Of a stretch of DNA of 64,000 bases, positions 10,196 through 17,779 are shown in pieces. The notes under the pieces were generated by a model. That model did not search any database. It saw nothing but the letters and a program-made list of their open reading frames with translations, and was not told where the DNA came from. Within the stretch, counting starts at the first letter, position 1; each line of letters opens with the position of its first letter. The stretch comes from Myxococcus stipitatus (lineage in GTDB: Bacteria > Myxococcota > Myxococcia > Myxococcales > Myxococcaceae): positions 62,001 through 126,000 of the forward strand of contig NZ_JAKCFI010000016.1 of the NCBI RefSeq assembly GCF_021412625.1. The letters run 5' to 3'. The position numbers and the translations under genes were made by a program.

Positions 10196-11149
10196 GTGAG
10201 TTCCTCGACGTCCGACAGTCTGGGTGGCGGGTCGTCCCGTTCGGAGCGCTCGAAGGGGCTCCATGCGGACGGCGCGCTGATGTTCATCACCTGCATCTGG
10301 GGCGTCACCTTCGTGGTGGTGAAGGACGCGCTGGGGCACGCGGACCCGTTCACGTTCCTGGCGATGCGCTTCGGCGTGGGCGCGCTGGCGCTGAGCGTGC
10401 TCGCGGGGCGGCAGGTGTTCTCGCCCACGAACCTGCGGCACGGCTCGCTGCTGGCCATGTTCCTGTTCCTGGGCTTCGCGCTCCAGACGTGGGGGCTGAC
10501 GCTCACCACGCCGTCCCGCTCGGCGTTCATCACCGGGATGAGCGTGTTGTTCGTCCCGCTCTTGTCGCTGGGGGTGTTCCGGCGGATGCCGAAGCCGGCG
10601 GCGCTGGTGGGCGTGGCGCTGTCCGCCGCGGGCCTGTACCTGCTGACGCGTCCCCAGGCGGGCTCGGGCGGGGCGTGGTTGAGCGCGGGGGAGCTGTTGT
10701 CGCTGGGCTGCGCCGTGGCGTACGCGGGGCACATCACCCTCACGGAGCGCTACGCGTCGAAGGAGGGCGTGCTGGGGATGGTGGCGGTGCAGCTGTGGGG
10801 CGTGTCGCTCCTGTCGGCGGCCTGCCTGCCCTTCGTGGCGCGGCGGGTGGAGTGGAACCCCTCGCTGGTGACGGCGGTGCTGGTGTGCGGCCTTCTTCCC
10901 AGCGCGTTCGCCATCAGCGTGCAGACGTGGGCCCAGGCGCGCACGTCGGCGGTGAGGGCGGCGGTCATCTACGCGCTGGAGCCGGTGTTCGCGGCGCTGT
11001 ACTCGGTGCTGCTCGGCTACGAGGTGCTGGGCGCGCCGGAGGTCATGGGCGGTGGCCTCATCCTGCTGGGCGTGCTGGTGGCGGAGCTGGGCACGTCCGC
11101 CTGGACGTGGTGGAGCGCGCGTGGACGGGGAGTGAGGCCGGTGGGCTGA
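10196..11149 (+). CDS. DMT-superfamily (EamA) transporter
   Basis: A polytopic inner-membrane protein with the duplicated 5+5 helix plan of drug/metabolite transporters; about ten hydrophobic segments. The first EamA repeat has ALMFITCIWGVTFVVVKDAL and a second-helix FTFLAMRFGVGALAL; the second starts near GELLSLGCAVAYAGHITLTERYA and ends AVIYALEPVFAALYSVLLGYEVLG, a hallmark late EamA motif. 317 residues from GTG 10196. The frame also opens at GTG 10136; neither start has a well-spaced ribosome site (GGAGGAGGGA lies between them), so the start is uncertain by 20 codons. The exported compound cannot be predicted. Confidence 0.88.
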   Translation: MSSSTSDSLGGGSSRSERSKGLHADGALMFITCIWGVTFVVVKDALGHADPFTFLAMRFGVGALALSVLAGRQVFSPTNLRHGSLLAMFLFLGFALQTWGLTLTTPSRSAFITGMSVLFVPLLSLGVFRRMPKPAALVGVALSAAGLYLLTRPQAGSGGAWLSAGELLSLGCAVAYAGHITLTERYASKEGVLGMVAVQLWGVSLLSAACLPFVARRVEWNPSLVTAVLVCGLLPSAFAISVQTWAQARTSAVRAAVIYALEPVFAALYSVLLGYEVLGAPEVMGGGLILLGVLVAELGTSAWTWWSARGRGVRPVG

Positions 11150-11241
11150 AGCGCGGAGGTCGCCGGGCGGGCGGACGGGCGCGGGCCGGAAGAGAAGAAG
11201 GCCCGCGCGGCCTGGGACGCGCTATACCCGAGGCCCTTCCC

Positions 11242-12219
11242 ATGAGCGTGGAGCTGCGCCGAAACGGGTTGCACCTGACGGGCACCCCCCTGTCGCTGGA
11301 CGCGAAGCGCAAGTCGCCGCTGTCCTTCGTGAGTCACGGGCACTCGGACCACATCGCGCGGCACGAGCGCACCATCGCCACCGCGGCGACGCTGCGCTTC
11401 ATGACGCACCGGCTGGGCCCGGTGAGCGCGCCCCTGGCCGCGCCGTACCGCCGGCCGTTCGAGCTGGGGCCGCTGGTGCTGGAGCTGCTGCCGGCGGGGC
11501 ACATCCTGGGCAGCGCGCAGCTGCGCGTCATCCGCTCGGACGGGCGGCGCATCGTCTACACCGGCGACATCAACGTGGTGCCCTCGCTGACGGCGGAGGC
11601 CACGGAGGTGGCCGAGTGCGACACGCTGGTCATCGAGTCCACCTTCGGTCACCCGCGCTACCGCTTCCCGCCACGCGCGGAGGTGCTGGGGCAGGTGGAG
11701 GCGTGGGTGCGGCGGCAGTGGGAGCGGGACGCGGTGCCGGTGCTGCTCGGCTATCCGCTGGGCAAGAGCCAGGAGGCGATGAAGTACCTCTCCGACCGGG
11801 GTTTCCCATTGGTGGCGCACGCGTCCATCTACGACGTGGTCCAGCTCTACGCGGAGCTGGGCGTGCCCATCGAGAACGTGAGGCTGTTCGACGGCAAGGT
11901 GGCGCCGGGCGAGGTGCTGTTCTTCCCGCCGCACCAGGCGCGTGGTGGCGCGCTGTCGCACCTGTGGCCCCGGGGGACGGCGGTGCTGACGGGCTGGGCG
12001 TTGGACCCGGGGGCGGCGCGGCGCTACGGCGCGGACGTGGCGTTCCCCGTGTCGGACCACGCGGACTTCCCCTCGCTGGTGTCGTACGTGAAGGCCACGG
12101 GCGCCAGCGAGGTCATCACCTGCCACGGCTTCGCGGAGGAGCTGGCGCAGGCCCTGCGGGACCAGGGCGTGGACGCCAGGCCCCTGGGCGGCAAGCCGCA
12201 ACAGCTCGCGCTGCTGTGA
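11242..12219 (+). CDS. Metallo-beta-lactamase-fold nuclease-like protein (beta-CASP/ligase-associated exonuclease type)
   Basis: 325 residues. It carries the MBL metal motif SHGHSDHIARH (HxHxDH), LLPAGHILGSAQLRV with the next ligand His, IVYTGDINV with the bridging Asp, and late VSDHADFPSLVSYV and CHGFAEELAQ His residues. LVIESTFGHPRY is typical of the RNA 3'-end processing/CPSF-like and DNA-ligase-associated exonuclease clades. No ligase or helicase partner is nearby. ATG at 11242 is chosen because conserved sequence begins at once. A nuclease role is inferred from fold; substrate unknown. Confidence 0.85.
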   Translation: MSVELRRNGLHLTGTPLSLDAKRKSPLSFVSHGHSDHIARHERTIATAATLRFMTHRLGPVSAPLAAPYRRPFELGPLVLELLPAGHILGSAQLRVIRSDGRRIVYTGDINVVPSLTAEATEVAECDTLVIESTFGHPRYRFPPRAEVLGQVEAWVRRQWERDAVPVLLGYPLGKSQEAMKYLSDRGFPLVAHASIYDVVQLYAELGVPIENVRLFDGKVAPGEVLFFPPHQARGGALSHLWPRGTAVLTGWALDPGAARRYGADVAFPVSDHADFPSLVSYVKATGASEVITCHGFAEELAQALRDQGVDARPLGGKPQQLALL

Positions 12220-12230
12220 CGCGGACGGGG

Positions 12231-12236
12231 TAGAAC
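12231..12236 (+). promoter_or_regulatory. -10-like element 8 nt before the MOSC gene start
   Basis: TAGAAC followed by exactly 8 bases and the ATG at 12245, with no Shine-Dalgarno in between. Transcription would start at or next to the initiation codon, giving a leaderless mRNA. No convincing -35 was found. Confidence 0.4.
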
Positions 12237-12244
12237 GCGGGGCC

Positions 12245-12829
12245 ATGGCGCGTCCTCCGTCACCGAAGCTCGTGGGTCGTCTCGTGCGCGTCCTGGTGTG
12301 CACGGAGCACAAGAGCTTCGTGACGCGCGAGCTGCCGGAGGCGCGGCTCACGTTCGAGGGCATCGAGGGTGACAGGCACGCGGGGCACACGCGTCCCGCG
12401 GACGTGCGCACGCCCTGGTATCCGAAGGGGACGCCCATCCGGAACACGCGGCAGCTGTCGCTGGTGTCGAGCGAGGAGCTGGCGTTGGTGGCGGACGCGC
12501 TGGGCGTGCCGAAGGTGCTCGCGTCCTGGCTGGGCGCGAACCTGGAGCTGGAGGGCGTGCCCAGGCTGACGCAGCTGCCGCCGGGCACGCGGCTGTTCTT
12601 CCCCGAGGGCGCGACGCTGGCGGTGGAGGGGGAGAACGAGCCCTGCGTCGGGCCCGGCAAGGTCATCGAGGCGCACTACCCGGAGCACGCGAAGCTCGCG
12701 AGCCGCTTCGTGAAGGCGGCGTGGGAGCGGCGTGGACTGGTGGCCTGGGTGGACCGGGCCGGCATCATCCGCGAGGGTGACGAGGTGCGGGTGATGTTGC
12801 CCAAACCCGTGACGTACGTGCTCCCCTGA
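12245..12829 (+). CDS. MOSC domain protein
   Basis: 194 residues spanning one MOSC domain, the sulfur-carrier fold of molybdenum cofactor sulfurases and of YiiM-type reductases. Features: FEGIEGDRHAGHTRPADVRTPWYPKGTPIRN (the GDRH signature), WLGANLELEGVPRLTQLPPGTRLFF, and VEGENEPCVGPGK, whose Cys corresponds to the conserved sulfur-binding residue. No Moco enzyme is adjacent. The start lacks a ribosome site but has a -10-like hexamer 8 nt upstream. Sulfur transfer or Moco-dependent detoxification is a family-level guess. Confidence 0.87.
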   Translation: MARPPSPKLVGRLVRVLVCTEHKSFVTRELPEARLTFEGIEGDRHAGHTRPADVRTPWYPKGTPIRNTRQLSLVSSEELALVADALGVPKVLASWLGANLELEGVPRLTQLPPGTRLFFPEGATLAVEGENEPCVGPGKVIEAHYPEHAKLASRFVKAAWERRGLVAWVDRAGIIREGDEVRVMLPKPVTYVLP

Positions 12830-12850
12830 GCCGACGGCGCGCGTGTCTCC

Positions 12851-13468
12851 TCAGCCCGCGAGGTCGCGGACCGGGTCCTCTCGTGCGAACAGGCTCCGGC
12901 CCAGGTCGCGCGCCTGCTCGAGTTGCGGCGCGCCGTCCTCGCCGTGCTCCACCAGGAGCAGCTCCGACCGCACCACCCGCGCGCCGCAGTAGCCGAAGAT
13001 GCCGTGGTCGATCTGCGTCTTCATGGCGCCGAAGTAGCCATGGCGGGCGTAGGTGCGCTGGTCGGCGCCGCCCAGCGCCACCAGATGCACCCGCATGTGC
13101 CGCAGCCGCTTCTCGACCTTGCCGTCGGCGCCAGTCCCATACGCCCAGCCATTGACGAAGACCCGGTCGATCCATCCCTTGAGCAGGGCCGGCATCGACC
13201 ACCAATACACGGGATAGACCAGCACCAGCGCGTCGGCGCGAGCGATGCGGGCTTGTTCGGCGAGCACGTCGGCGGTGGGCGTGGCCCCCTCCAGGTGCAC
13301 CGCGATGTCATCCTGGGTGAAGCGCGGGTCGAAACCCTCGGCCGCCAGGTCGGCGAACTCGCCACGGTGCGCGCCCGGGGCCTCGGCCAGCCCCGCCGAG
13401 ATGGCGTGACCGACCGCGTGGGTGAGCGAACCCGGGTTGGGATGGGCGACGACGATGAGCGCGTGCAT
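12851..13468 (-). CDS. NAD(P)H-dependent FMN oxidoreductase (NQO/KefF-like flavodoxin fold)
   Basis: 205 residues. Flavodoxin-like quinone reductase: ALIVVAHPNPGSLTHAV (FMN phosphate loop), YPVYWWSMPALLKGWIDRVFVNGWAY (the family signature P-x-Y-x-W-x(2)-P-A-x-L-K-x-W-I-D), and HLVALGGADQRTYARHGYFGAMKTQIDHGIFGYCG. It likely reduces quinones or electrophiles by two-electron transfer in the cytosol. ATG at 13468 has GGGGAGGA 6 nt upstream; an earlier ATG at 13513 would invade the operator region. It is divergent from a TetR gene with a shared duplicated operator, so it is probably repressed by that TetR and induced by an electrophile. Confidence 0.92.
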   Translation of the reverse strand: MHALIVVAHPNPGSLTHAVGHAISAGLAEAPGAHRGEFADLAAEGFDPRFTQDDIAVHLEGATPTADVLAEQARIARADALVLVYPVYWWSMPALLKGWIDRVFVNGWAYGTGADGKVEKRLRHMRVHLVALGGADQRTYARHGYFGAMKTQIDHGIFGYCGARVVRSELLLVEHGEDGAPQLEQARDLGRSLFAREDPVRDLAG

Positions 13469-13514
13469 GGGCAGGTCCTCCCCTGAGCGCGGCGAACCCG
13501 CGTCAGGATTCATG

Positions 13515-13539
13515 TACCTTTGGTAACCTACCTTTGGTA
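13515..13539. promoter_or_regulatory. Duplicated operator TACCTTTGGTA in the oxidoreductase/TetR intergenic region
   Basis: Two identical 11-bp copies, each a dyad (TACC-TTT-GGTA), lie at 13515-13525 and 13529-13539, 14 bp apart, between divergent starts at 13468 and 13550. The second copy overlaps the TATATT element of the TetR gene. This is the usual arrangement for an autoregulated TetR repressor and its divergent target. AT-rich in a region otherwise near 70% GC. Confidence 0.7.
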
Positions 13540-13543
13540 TATT
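13538..13543 (+). promoter_or_regulatory. -10 element of the TetR gene
   Basis: TATATT ends 6 nt before the ATG at 13550 and overlaps the second operator copy. No Shine-Dalgarno lies between, so the transcript is probably leaderless. Confidence 0.5.
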
Positions 13544-13549
13544 CGCCGC

Positions 13550-14161
13550 ATGCCTGCTTCAAGCCGTTCTTCCGGCGCGCGTTCGAGGCGCCGGATGTCC
13601 CGTGACGAGCGCGCGCGGCAGCTGCTCGAGGTGGCCTGGCGGTTGGCGCGCGAGGAGGGCGCGGATGCGCTGACGCTGCCGCGTCTGGCGGAGTGCGCGG
13701 GTGTGACGAAGCCCGTGGTGTACGACCACTACGCGAGCCGGGCCGGCCTGCTCGCGGCGCTCTACCAGGACTACGACCGTCGTCAGACGGCGCGCATGGA
13801 CGAGGCCCTGGCCTCCAGCGCGGACAACCTCCGGGCCAAGGCGAAGGTGATGGCCGACGCCTACGTCACCTGCGTGATGAGCCAGGGGCGGGAGATTCCC
13901 GGCGTGGTGGCCGCGCTGGCGGGCTCGCCCGAACTGGACCGCATCAAGCGCGATTACGAGCGCGAGTTCATGGCGCGGTGTCGCAAGGTCCTGGCGCCGT
14001 ATGCGCCCGGCGCCTTGTCCGCGGCCCGCCTGTGGGCCTTGCTGGGCGCGGCGGAGGCGCTCTCGTTCGCGGCGGCGGCGGGCGAGCTCGGCGCGGCCCA
14101 GGCCCGGGTCGAGCTGGCGGACCTGATTCGCGCGCTCGTCGAGCGGCCCCAGGCGCGCTAG
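13550..14161 (+). CDS. TetR/AcrR-family transcriptional regulator
   Basis: 203 residues. The basic N-terminus (SSGARSRRRMSRDERARQLL) leads into a TetR HTH at about residues 20-65: LEVAWRLAREEGADALTLPRLAECAGVTKPVVYDHYASRAGLLAALY. The C-terminal ligand domain (70-200) is all helical and Ala-rich. ATG at 13550 is preferred over in-frame upstream codons that would overlap the promoter. It faces the NAD(P)H oxidoreductase across an 81-bp gap holding two TACCTTTGGTA sites, so it very likely represses that gene and itself. Its 3' end overlaps the convergent hydrolase gene by 4 bp (CTAG). Confidence 0.93.
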   Translation: MPASSRSSGARSRRRMSRDERARQLLEVAWRLAREEGADALTLPRLAECAGVTKPVVYDHYASRAGLLAALYQDYDRRQTARMDEALASSADNLRAKAKVMADAYVTCVMSQGREIPGVVAALAGSPELDRIKRDYEREFMARCRKVLAPYAPGALSAARLWALLGAAEALSFAAAAGELGAAQARVELADLIRALVERPQAR

Positions 14162-15069
14162 GCACCCAGCCCTTCCAGGTGTGATGGCCGTTGCGCGGGT
14201 TGGAGATGGACGCGCCGCAGGAACCGCCGCATGAGGAACGCGATTTCGTCGAGGTGCGTCTCCAGCGCCCAGTGGCCCGCGTCGAGCAGGTGCAGCTCCG
14301 CGTCCGGCAGGTCGCGCAGGTAGGCCCGCGCGGACGCCTGGGGCATGTAGCCGTCGTGCGGCCCCCAGACGATGAGCGTGGGTGGCTGGTGCTCACGCAG
14401 ATACGCCTGGAACCGGGGCAGCCACGCCAGCGTCGAGCCCTGGTCCGCGAGCAGGTGGACCCAGTGCTCCGCGCGATGCTCCCGCTGCACCAGCAGCCAC
14501 GAGAGCGTCCACAGGTCCGGGCTCATGCGCGCGACCAGCCGCTCCGGAATCTCGCCGATGAACTCGCTCCGGAAGCCCTCCTCGCTCACCGCCCGCGCGA
14601 GCTTCTCGCGCCCCTGGGGCGTCGGGTGCTCCCAGTACTCGCGCAGCGGCGCGTACTTCGGACCGAACGCGTCCTCGTAGATGTCACCGTTCTGGATGAC
14701 GAGCGCCGCCACGCGCTCCGGCGCGCGCAGGGCCAGCCGGAAGCCGAACTGCGAGCCGTAGTCATGCAGGTACAGCGCGTAGCGCGTCAGCCCCAACCGC
14801 TCCACGAACCGCTCCAGGGAGCGCGCGTAGCCGTCGAACGTGTAGCTGAAGCGGCTTGTGTCCGGCGTCGCGCTGTACCCGAAGCCCGGCGCGTCCGGCG
14901 CAATCAGGCGCCACGTATCCGCGAGCGCGGGCAGCAGGTTCCGGAACTGGAATGACGAGCATGGATACCCGTGGGGCAGCAGCACCACGGGCGCGTCCGG
15001 GCGACCGGCCTCGCGATAGAAGATGTCGACGCCGTCGACCTCGACCGTCTTGTGCAGCACTGGTGGCAT
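14158..15069 (-). CDS. Alpha/beta hydrolase (epoxide hydrolase/haloalkane dehalogenase-like)
   Basis: 303 residues of the alpha/beta hydrolase fold: VVLLPHGYPCSSFQFRNLLPAL (HG-x-P oxyanion loop), RLIAPDAPGFGYSATPD, the nucleophile region YLHDYGSQFGFRLAL, where HDYGS places Asp at the nucleophile elbow, a cap domain around 140-215, PTLIVWGPHDGYMP (acid) and DAGHWALETHLDEI (catalytic His). An Asp nucleophile suggests epoxide hydrolase or dehalogenase chemistry rather than esterase. ATG at 15069 has GGGAG about 6 nt upstream; upstream in-frame codons have none. Confidence 0.88.
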   Translation of the reverse strand: MPPVLHKTVEVDGVDIFYREAGRPDAPVVLLPHGYPCSSFQFRNLLPALADTWRLIAPDAPGFGYSATPDTSRFSYTFDGYARSLERFVERLGLTRYALYLHDYGSQFGFRLALRAPERVAALVIQNGDIYEDAFGPKYAPLREYWEHPTPQGREKLARAVSEEGFRSEFIGEIPERLVARMSPDLWTLSWLLVQREHRAEHWVHLLADQGSTLAWLPRFQAYLREHQPPTLIVWGPHDGYMPQASARAYLRDLPDAELHLLDAGHWALETHLDEIAFLMRRFLRRVHLQPAQRPSHLEGLGA

Positions 15070-15200
15070 GCACGCGCTCCCTGGCTCGGGACGGGCCACG
15101 TGCCCGTCTGCACCGGAGCAATCTAGGCACACGCGCTCGCCCATCGCGGCGCGCCTCGCCCCCACGCATGCCTGGCGGGCTCGGGGACGGGCGCCCCTTC

Positions 15201-15252
15201 AAAAACACCACGGGGCCGCCAGGTTCCGGAAGGTGGAACCCCAGCGGCCCCG
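15201..15252 (-). terminator. Intrinsic terminator of the pentapeptide-repeat gene
   Basis: On the minus strand, CGGGGCCGCTGGGGTTCC pairs with GGAACCTGGCGGCCCCG (arms 15235-15252 and 15211-15227), and a T5 run (AAAAA at 15201-15205 on the plus strand) follows 5 nt later. One of the clearest intrinsic terminators in the window. Confidence 0.85.
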
Positions 15253-15284
15253 CGGGCCCGTCGCGCGTCAGGCGCGCTTCGGCG

Positions 15285-16751
15285 TCAGTCCTCCGGGGAC
15301 TGGACGATGAGCTTCTCCTTGCCGCACACGTCGCAGCGCAGGTGGACGAACAGGTCGCCCTCGCTCTCCTCGGGCACCTCGCCCTCGGGCACGCCCAGCT
15401 CCGCCTTGGCCAGCGCCGCCACCTTCGACGGGATGTCCTCCGCCTTCAGCGACTGGACGTAGGTCATCTCCCGGTCGTGGCACTCGCGCGTCTCCGGCCC
15501 GTTCAGCCACGACGGCTCCATGCCCTCCGGCAGCCGGCTCACCAGCTCCAGGTTCGTCACGGACTCGGCCAGGTACGCCAGGCGGCGCAGCCGCGCCTCC
15601 TCCGGCAGGGCCGCGAACACCTGGAAGCCCTCGAGGAGCGCCTCGCGGTCGTCGCCCGTCGCCAGCTGCGCCAGCTCCAGCGCCGCGTCGCTCGACTCCA
15701 GCGCCTCGTCCCAGTTGTTCTCCGGGTTGAAGCCCGCCTCCAGCAGCGACGTGTACAGCTGCGTCGCCGCCAGCCGCCGCCGCGCCTCCTGCAGGTGCTC
15801 CACCACCTCGTGCGTCAGCCGCAGCTCCAGGAGCGCGCCCGTCGTGCGCGGATCCAACGAGCCCGTCAGGTCGTCGACGTCGACCTCCTCGCGCAGCGCG
15901 CCCTTGAGCACCTGGGCCGCGGAGAAGCGGAACAGCGGCAGCACGCCCACCTCGCGCAGGTACATCGCCGCGGCGGCCGCGTCCTTGGCCCCCATGTGCA
16001 GCGCCTTCTGCGCCTTGTCCACCACCGCCGGGTCCGCCAGGGGCTTCTTGTTCTCCAGCCGCGTCTTCACCGCCTCGCGGTAGAGCGCCTCCAAAGAGCT
16101 GCCCGGCGGCATGCGCTGCGGCACCAGCGGCCGCAGCCCCGGCACGTCCAGCACCCACACCGGCGGCAGGCCCAGGCGCTTCAGGCCCCGGAAGAACAAC
16201 GAGCCGGGCGGGTCCTGCGGCTTGAACGGCGGCAGCTCGTCCCCCAGGGGCTCGCCCTGGAGCACCGCCGCCGCCTGGGCGCCCAGCGCCTTCTCGCGCT
16301 GTTCGCGGGTGAACGCTGTGATGCCCTGCGCCGGAGGCGGGGGCGGGGGCGGGGCTTCCTCACCATCGAGTCCGACGACGCGGTCCATGTCCACGTCGTC
16401 CATCTCGACTTCTTCCAAGCCCTTCGCGCCGGTGAAGTCACAGCGCAGGAGCTTGAGCTTCTCGAAGGTGGCCCCCTCCAGGTTCGCGCCCCGGAAGTCA
16501 CAGTCCTGGAGGCGCCCACCATGGAAGTAGGCGTTCGACAGGTCCGAGTCCCGGAAATTGACCTTGGAGAGGTCGCACCGCTCCCACTCGGAGCCGACGA
16601 GGCCGAGCCCCGACAGGTCCGCGTTGGCGGAGAAAAGCTGGGTGAAGGTGGCGCCGGTGTGTTCGGTCGGCACCTGGCCGGCCTTGCGCAGTCGGTTCCA
16701 CTCGGCCGACCCGTTCTGGAGGAGCTTCTCGATACTGGGGGCTTTCGGCAT
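15285..16751 (-). CDS. Pentapeptide-repeat protein with C-terminal CxxC
   Basis: 488 residues. Residues about 30-110 form degenerate A(D/N)LxX pentapeptide repeats (FSANADLSGLGLV, CDLSKVNFRDSDLSNAYF, CDFRGANLEGATF, CDFTGAKGLEE) that should fold as a short right-handed beta helix. A Pro-rich hinge with seven prolines near 147-153 separates this from a mostly helical 300-residue domain I do not recognise, ending in LRCDVCGKEKLIV, a possible metal-binding knuckle. ATG at 16751 is preferred to one 14 codons upstream. It is divergent from the pseudouridine synthase and ends at a strong terminator, so it is monocistronic. Function unknown. Confidence 0.8.
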   Translation of the reverse strand: MPKAPSIEKLLQNGSAEWNRLRKAGQVPTEHTGATFTQLFSANADLSGLGLVGSEWERCDLSKVNFRDSDLSNAYFHGGRLQDCDFRGANLEGATFEKLKLLRCDFTGAKGLEEVEMDDVDMDRVVGLDGEEAPPPPPPPAQGITAFTREQREKALGAQAAAVLQGEPLGDELPPFKPQDPPGSLFFRGLKRLGLPPVWVLDVPGLRPLVPQRMPPGSSLEALYREAVKTRLENKKPLADPAVVDKAQKALHMGAKDAAAAAMYLREVGVLPLFRFSAAQVLKGALREEVDVDDLTGSLDPRTTGALLELRLTHEVVEHLQEARRRLAATQLYTSLLEAGFNPENNWDEALESSDAALELAQLATGDDREALLEGFQVFAALPEEARLRRLAYLAESVTNLELVSRLPEGMEPSWLNGPETRECHDREMTYVQSLKAEDIPSKVAALAKAELGVPEGEVPEESEGDLFVHLRCDVCGKEKLIVQSPED

Positions 16752-16795
16752 GGACCGGGGATTATTCGTATGGTCTGGTCCGCGCGCCAGCACAA

Positions 16796-17752
16796 ATGAT
16801 CGAGTACCGAATCGAGACCGACAGCGCCGGGATGCGCCTGGACAAGCACCTGCGCAAGCGGCTTCCCACCGTTCCCACCAGCCACCTGTTCAAGATGATT
16901 CGCACCAAGAAGGTGCGGGTGAACGGCAAGCGCGCGCAGCCCGAGCAGTTGCTCGCGGAGGGCGACGTGCTCACCATCCGAGGAGACGAGCAGACGCTCC
17001 GTGGGGACGACCGTCCGAAAGTGGACCGTCCCCCGCCGCCGGTGGACCCCAGCCGGCTGGTCATCCTGAGGGAGGACGACTGGTTGATGGCCGTGGACAA
17101 GCCCAGCGGCATGGCCGTCCATACCGGCTCCGGCATCACCGGGGGCACGCTGGTGGACTACGTGCGCGCCTACCTGGGCCCCAAGGCCGTGCGCAACGAC
17201 TTCACCGCCTCCCCCGCCCACCGCCTGGACCGGGAGACCTCCGGCGTCATCCTGGTCGCCAAGCGCCGCCCGGCCATGGTCCACTTCACGGACGTCTTCA
17301 CCCGGGGCCTCTCCAAGAAGCGCTACCTCACCCTGGTCAAGGGCCGCATGCCCAAGGACGCGGGCGTCATCGACCTGCCCCTGTCCGAGCACCAGCAGAC
17401 CGCCGAATCCAAGGCCCGCCGGGGGGTGAACATGCAGGAGGCCCTCACCCGCTGGAAGGTCGTCAAGCAGTCGGGCGACGTGGCGCTCCTGTCCTGCGCC
17501 ATCGAGACCGGGCGCACCCATCAGATAAGAAGGCATCTGGCCGCCATCGGCCACCCGGTGGTCGGGGACAAGAAATACGGTGACTTCGCCTTCAACCGCG
17601 ACGCGCAGGCGCGCTGGGGGCTCAAGAGGCTCTTCCTGCACGCCGAGCGCATCGAGTTCCCTCACCCCGAAGGCGGTGGCAAGGTGGCCGTGGAGGCCCC
17701 GCTTCCCCCCGAACTCCGGGACGTGCTCAAGCGGGCCGCACTGCTGCCCTGA
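16796..17752 (+). CDS. RluA-family pseudouridine synthase (RluC/RluD type)
   Basis: 318 residues. N-terminal S4 RNA-binding domain (about 12-70: MRLDKHLRKRLPTVPTSHLFKMIRTKKVRVNGKRA), then the synthase domain with AVDKPSGMAVHTGSG, the catalytic HRLDRETSGVILVAK (Asp), KRYLTLVKG, and IETGRTHQIRRHLAAIGHPVVGDKKYG. It isomerises uridines in 23S rRNA; the exact sites cannot be given. It lies 27 bp upstream of the PBP1A gene and may be co-transcribed with it. Confidence 0.95.
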   Translation: MIEYRIETDSAGMRLDKHLRKRLPTVPTSHLFKMIRTKKVRVNGKRAQPEQLLAEGDVLTIRGDEQTLRGDDRPKVDRPPPPVDPSRLVILREDDWLMAVDKPSGMAVHTGSGITGGTLVDYVRAYLGPKAVRNDFTASPAHRLDRETSGVILVAKRRPAMVHFTDVFTRGLSKKRYLTLVKGRMPKDAGVIDLPLSEHQQTAESKARRGVNMQEALTRWKVVKQSGDVALLSCAIETGRTHQIRRHLAAIGHPVVGDKKYGDFAFNRDAQARWGLKRLFLHAERIEFPHPEGGGKVAVEAPLPPELRDVLKRAALLP

Positions 17753-17779
17753 GGTCCGCGAGAGGTTTCGACAACGCGT

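Noticed and set aside
9037..11241. Long plus-strand frame running into the metallo-hydrolase gene
   Set aside because: The upstream 700 codons are Gly/Ala/Arg-rich and overlap the GNAT and DMT genes; the real protein starts at 11242 where conserved motifs begin.
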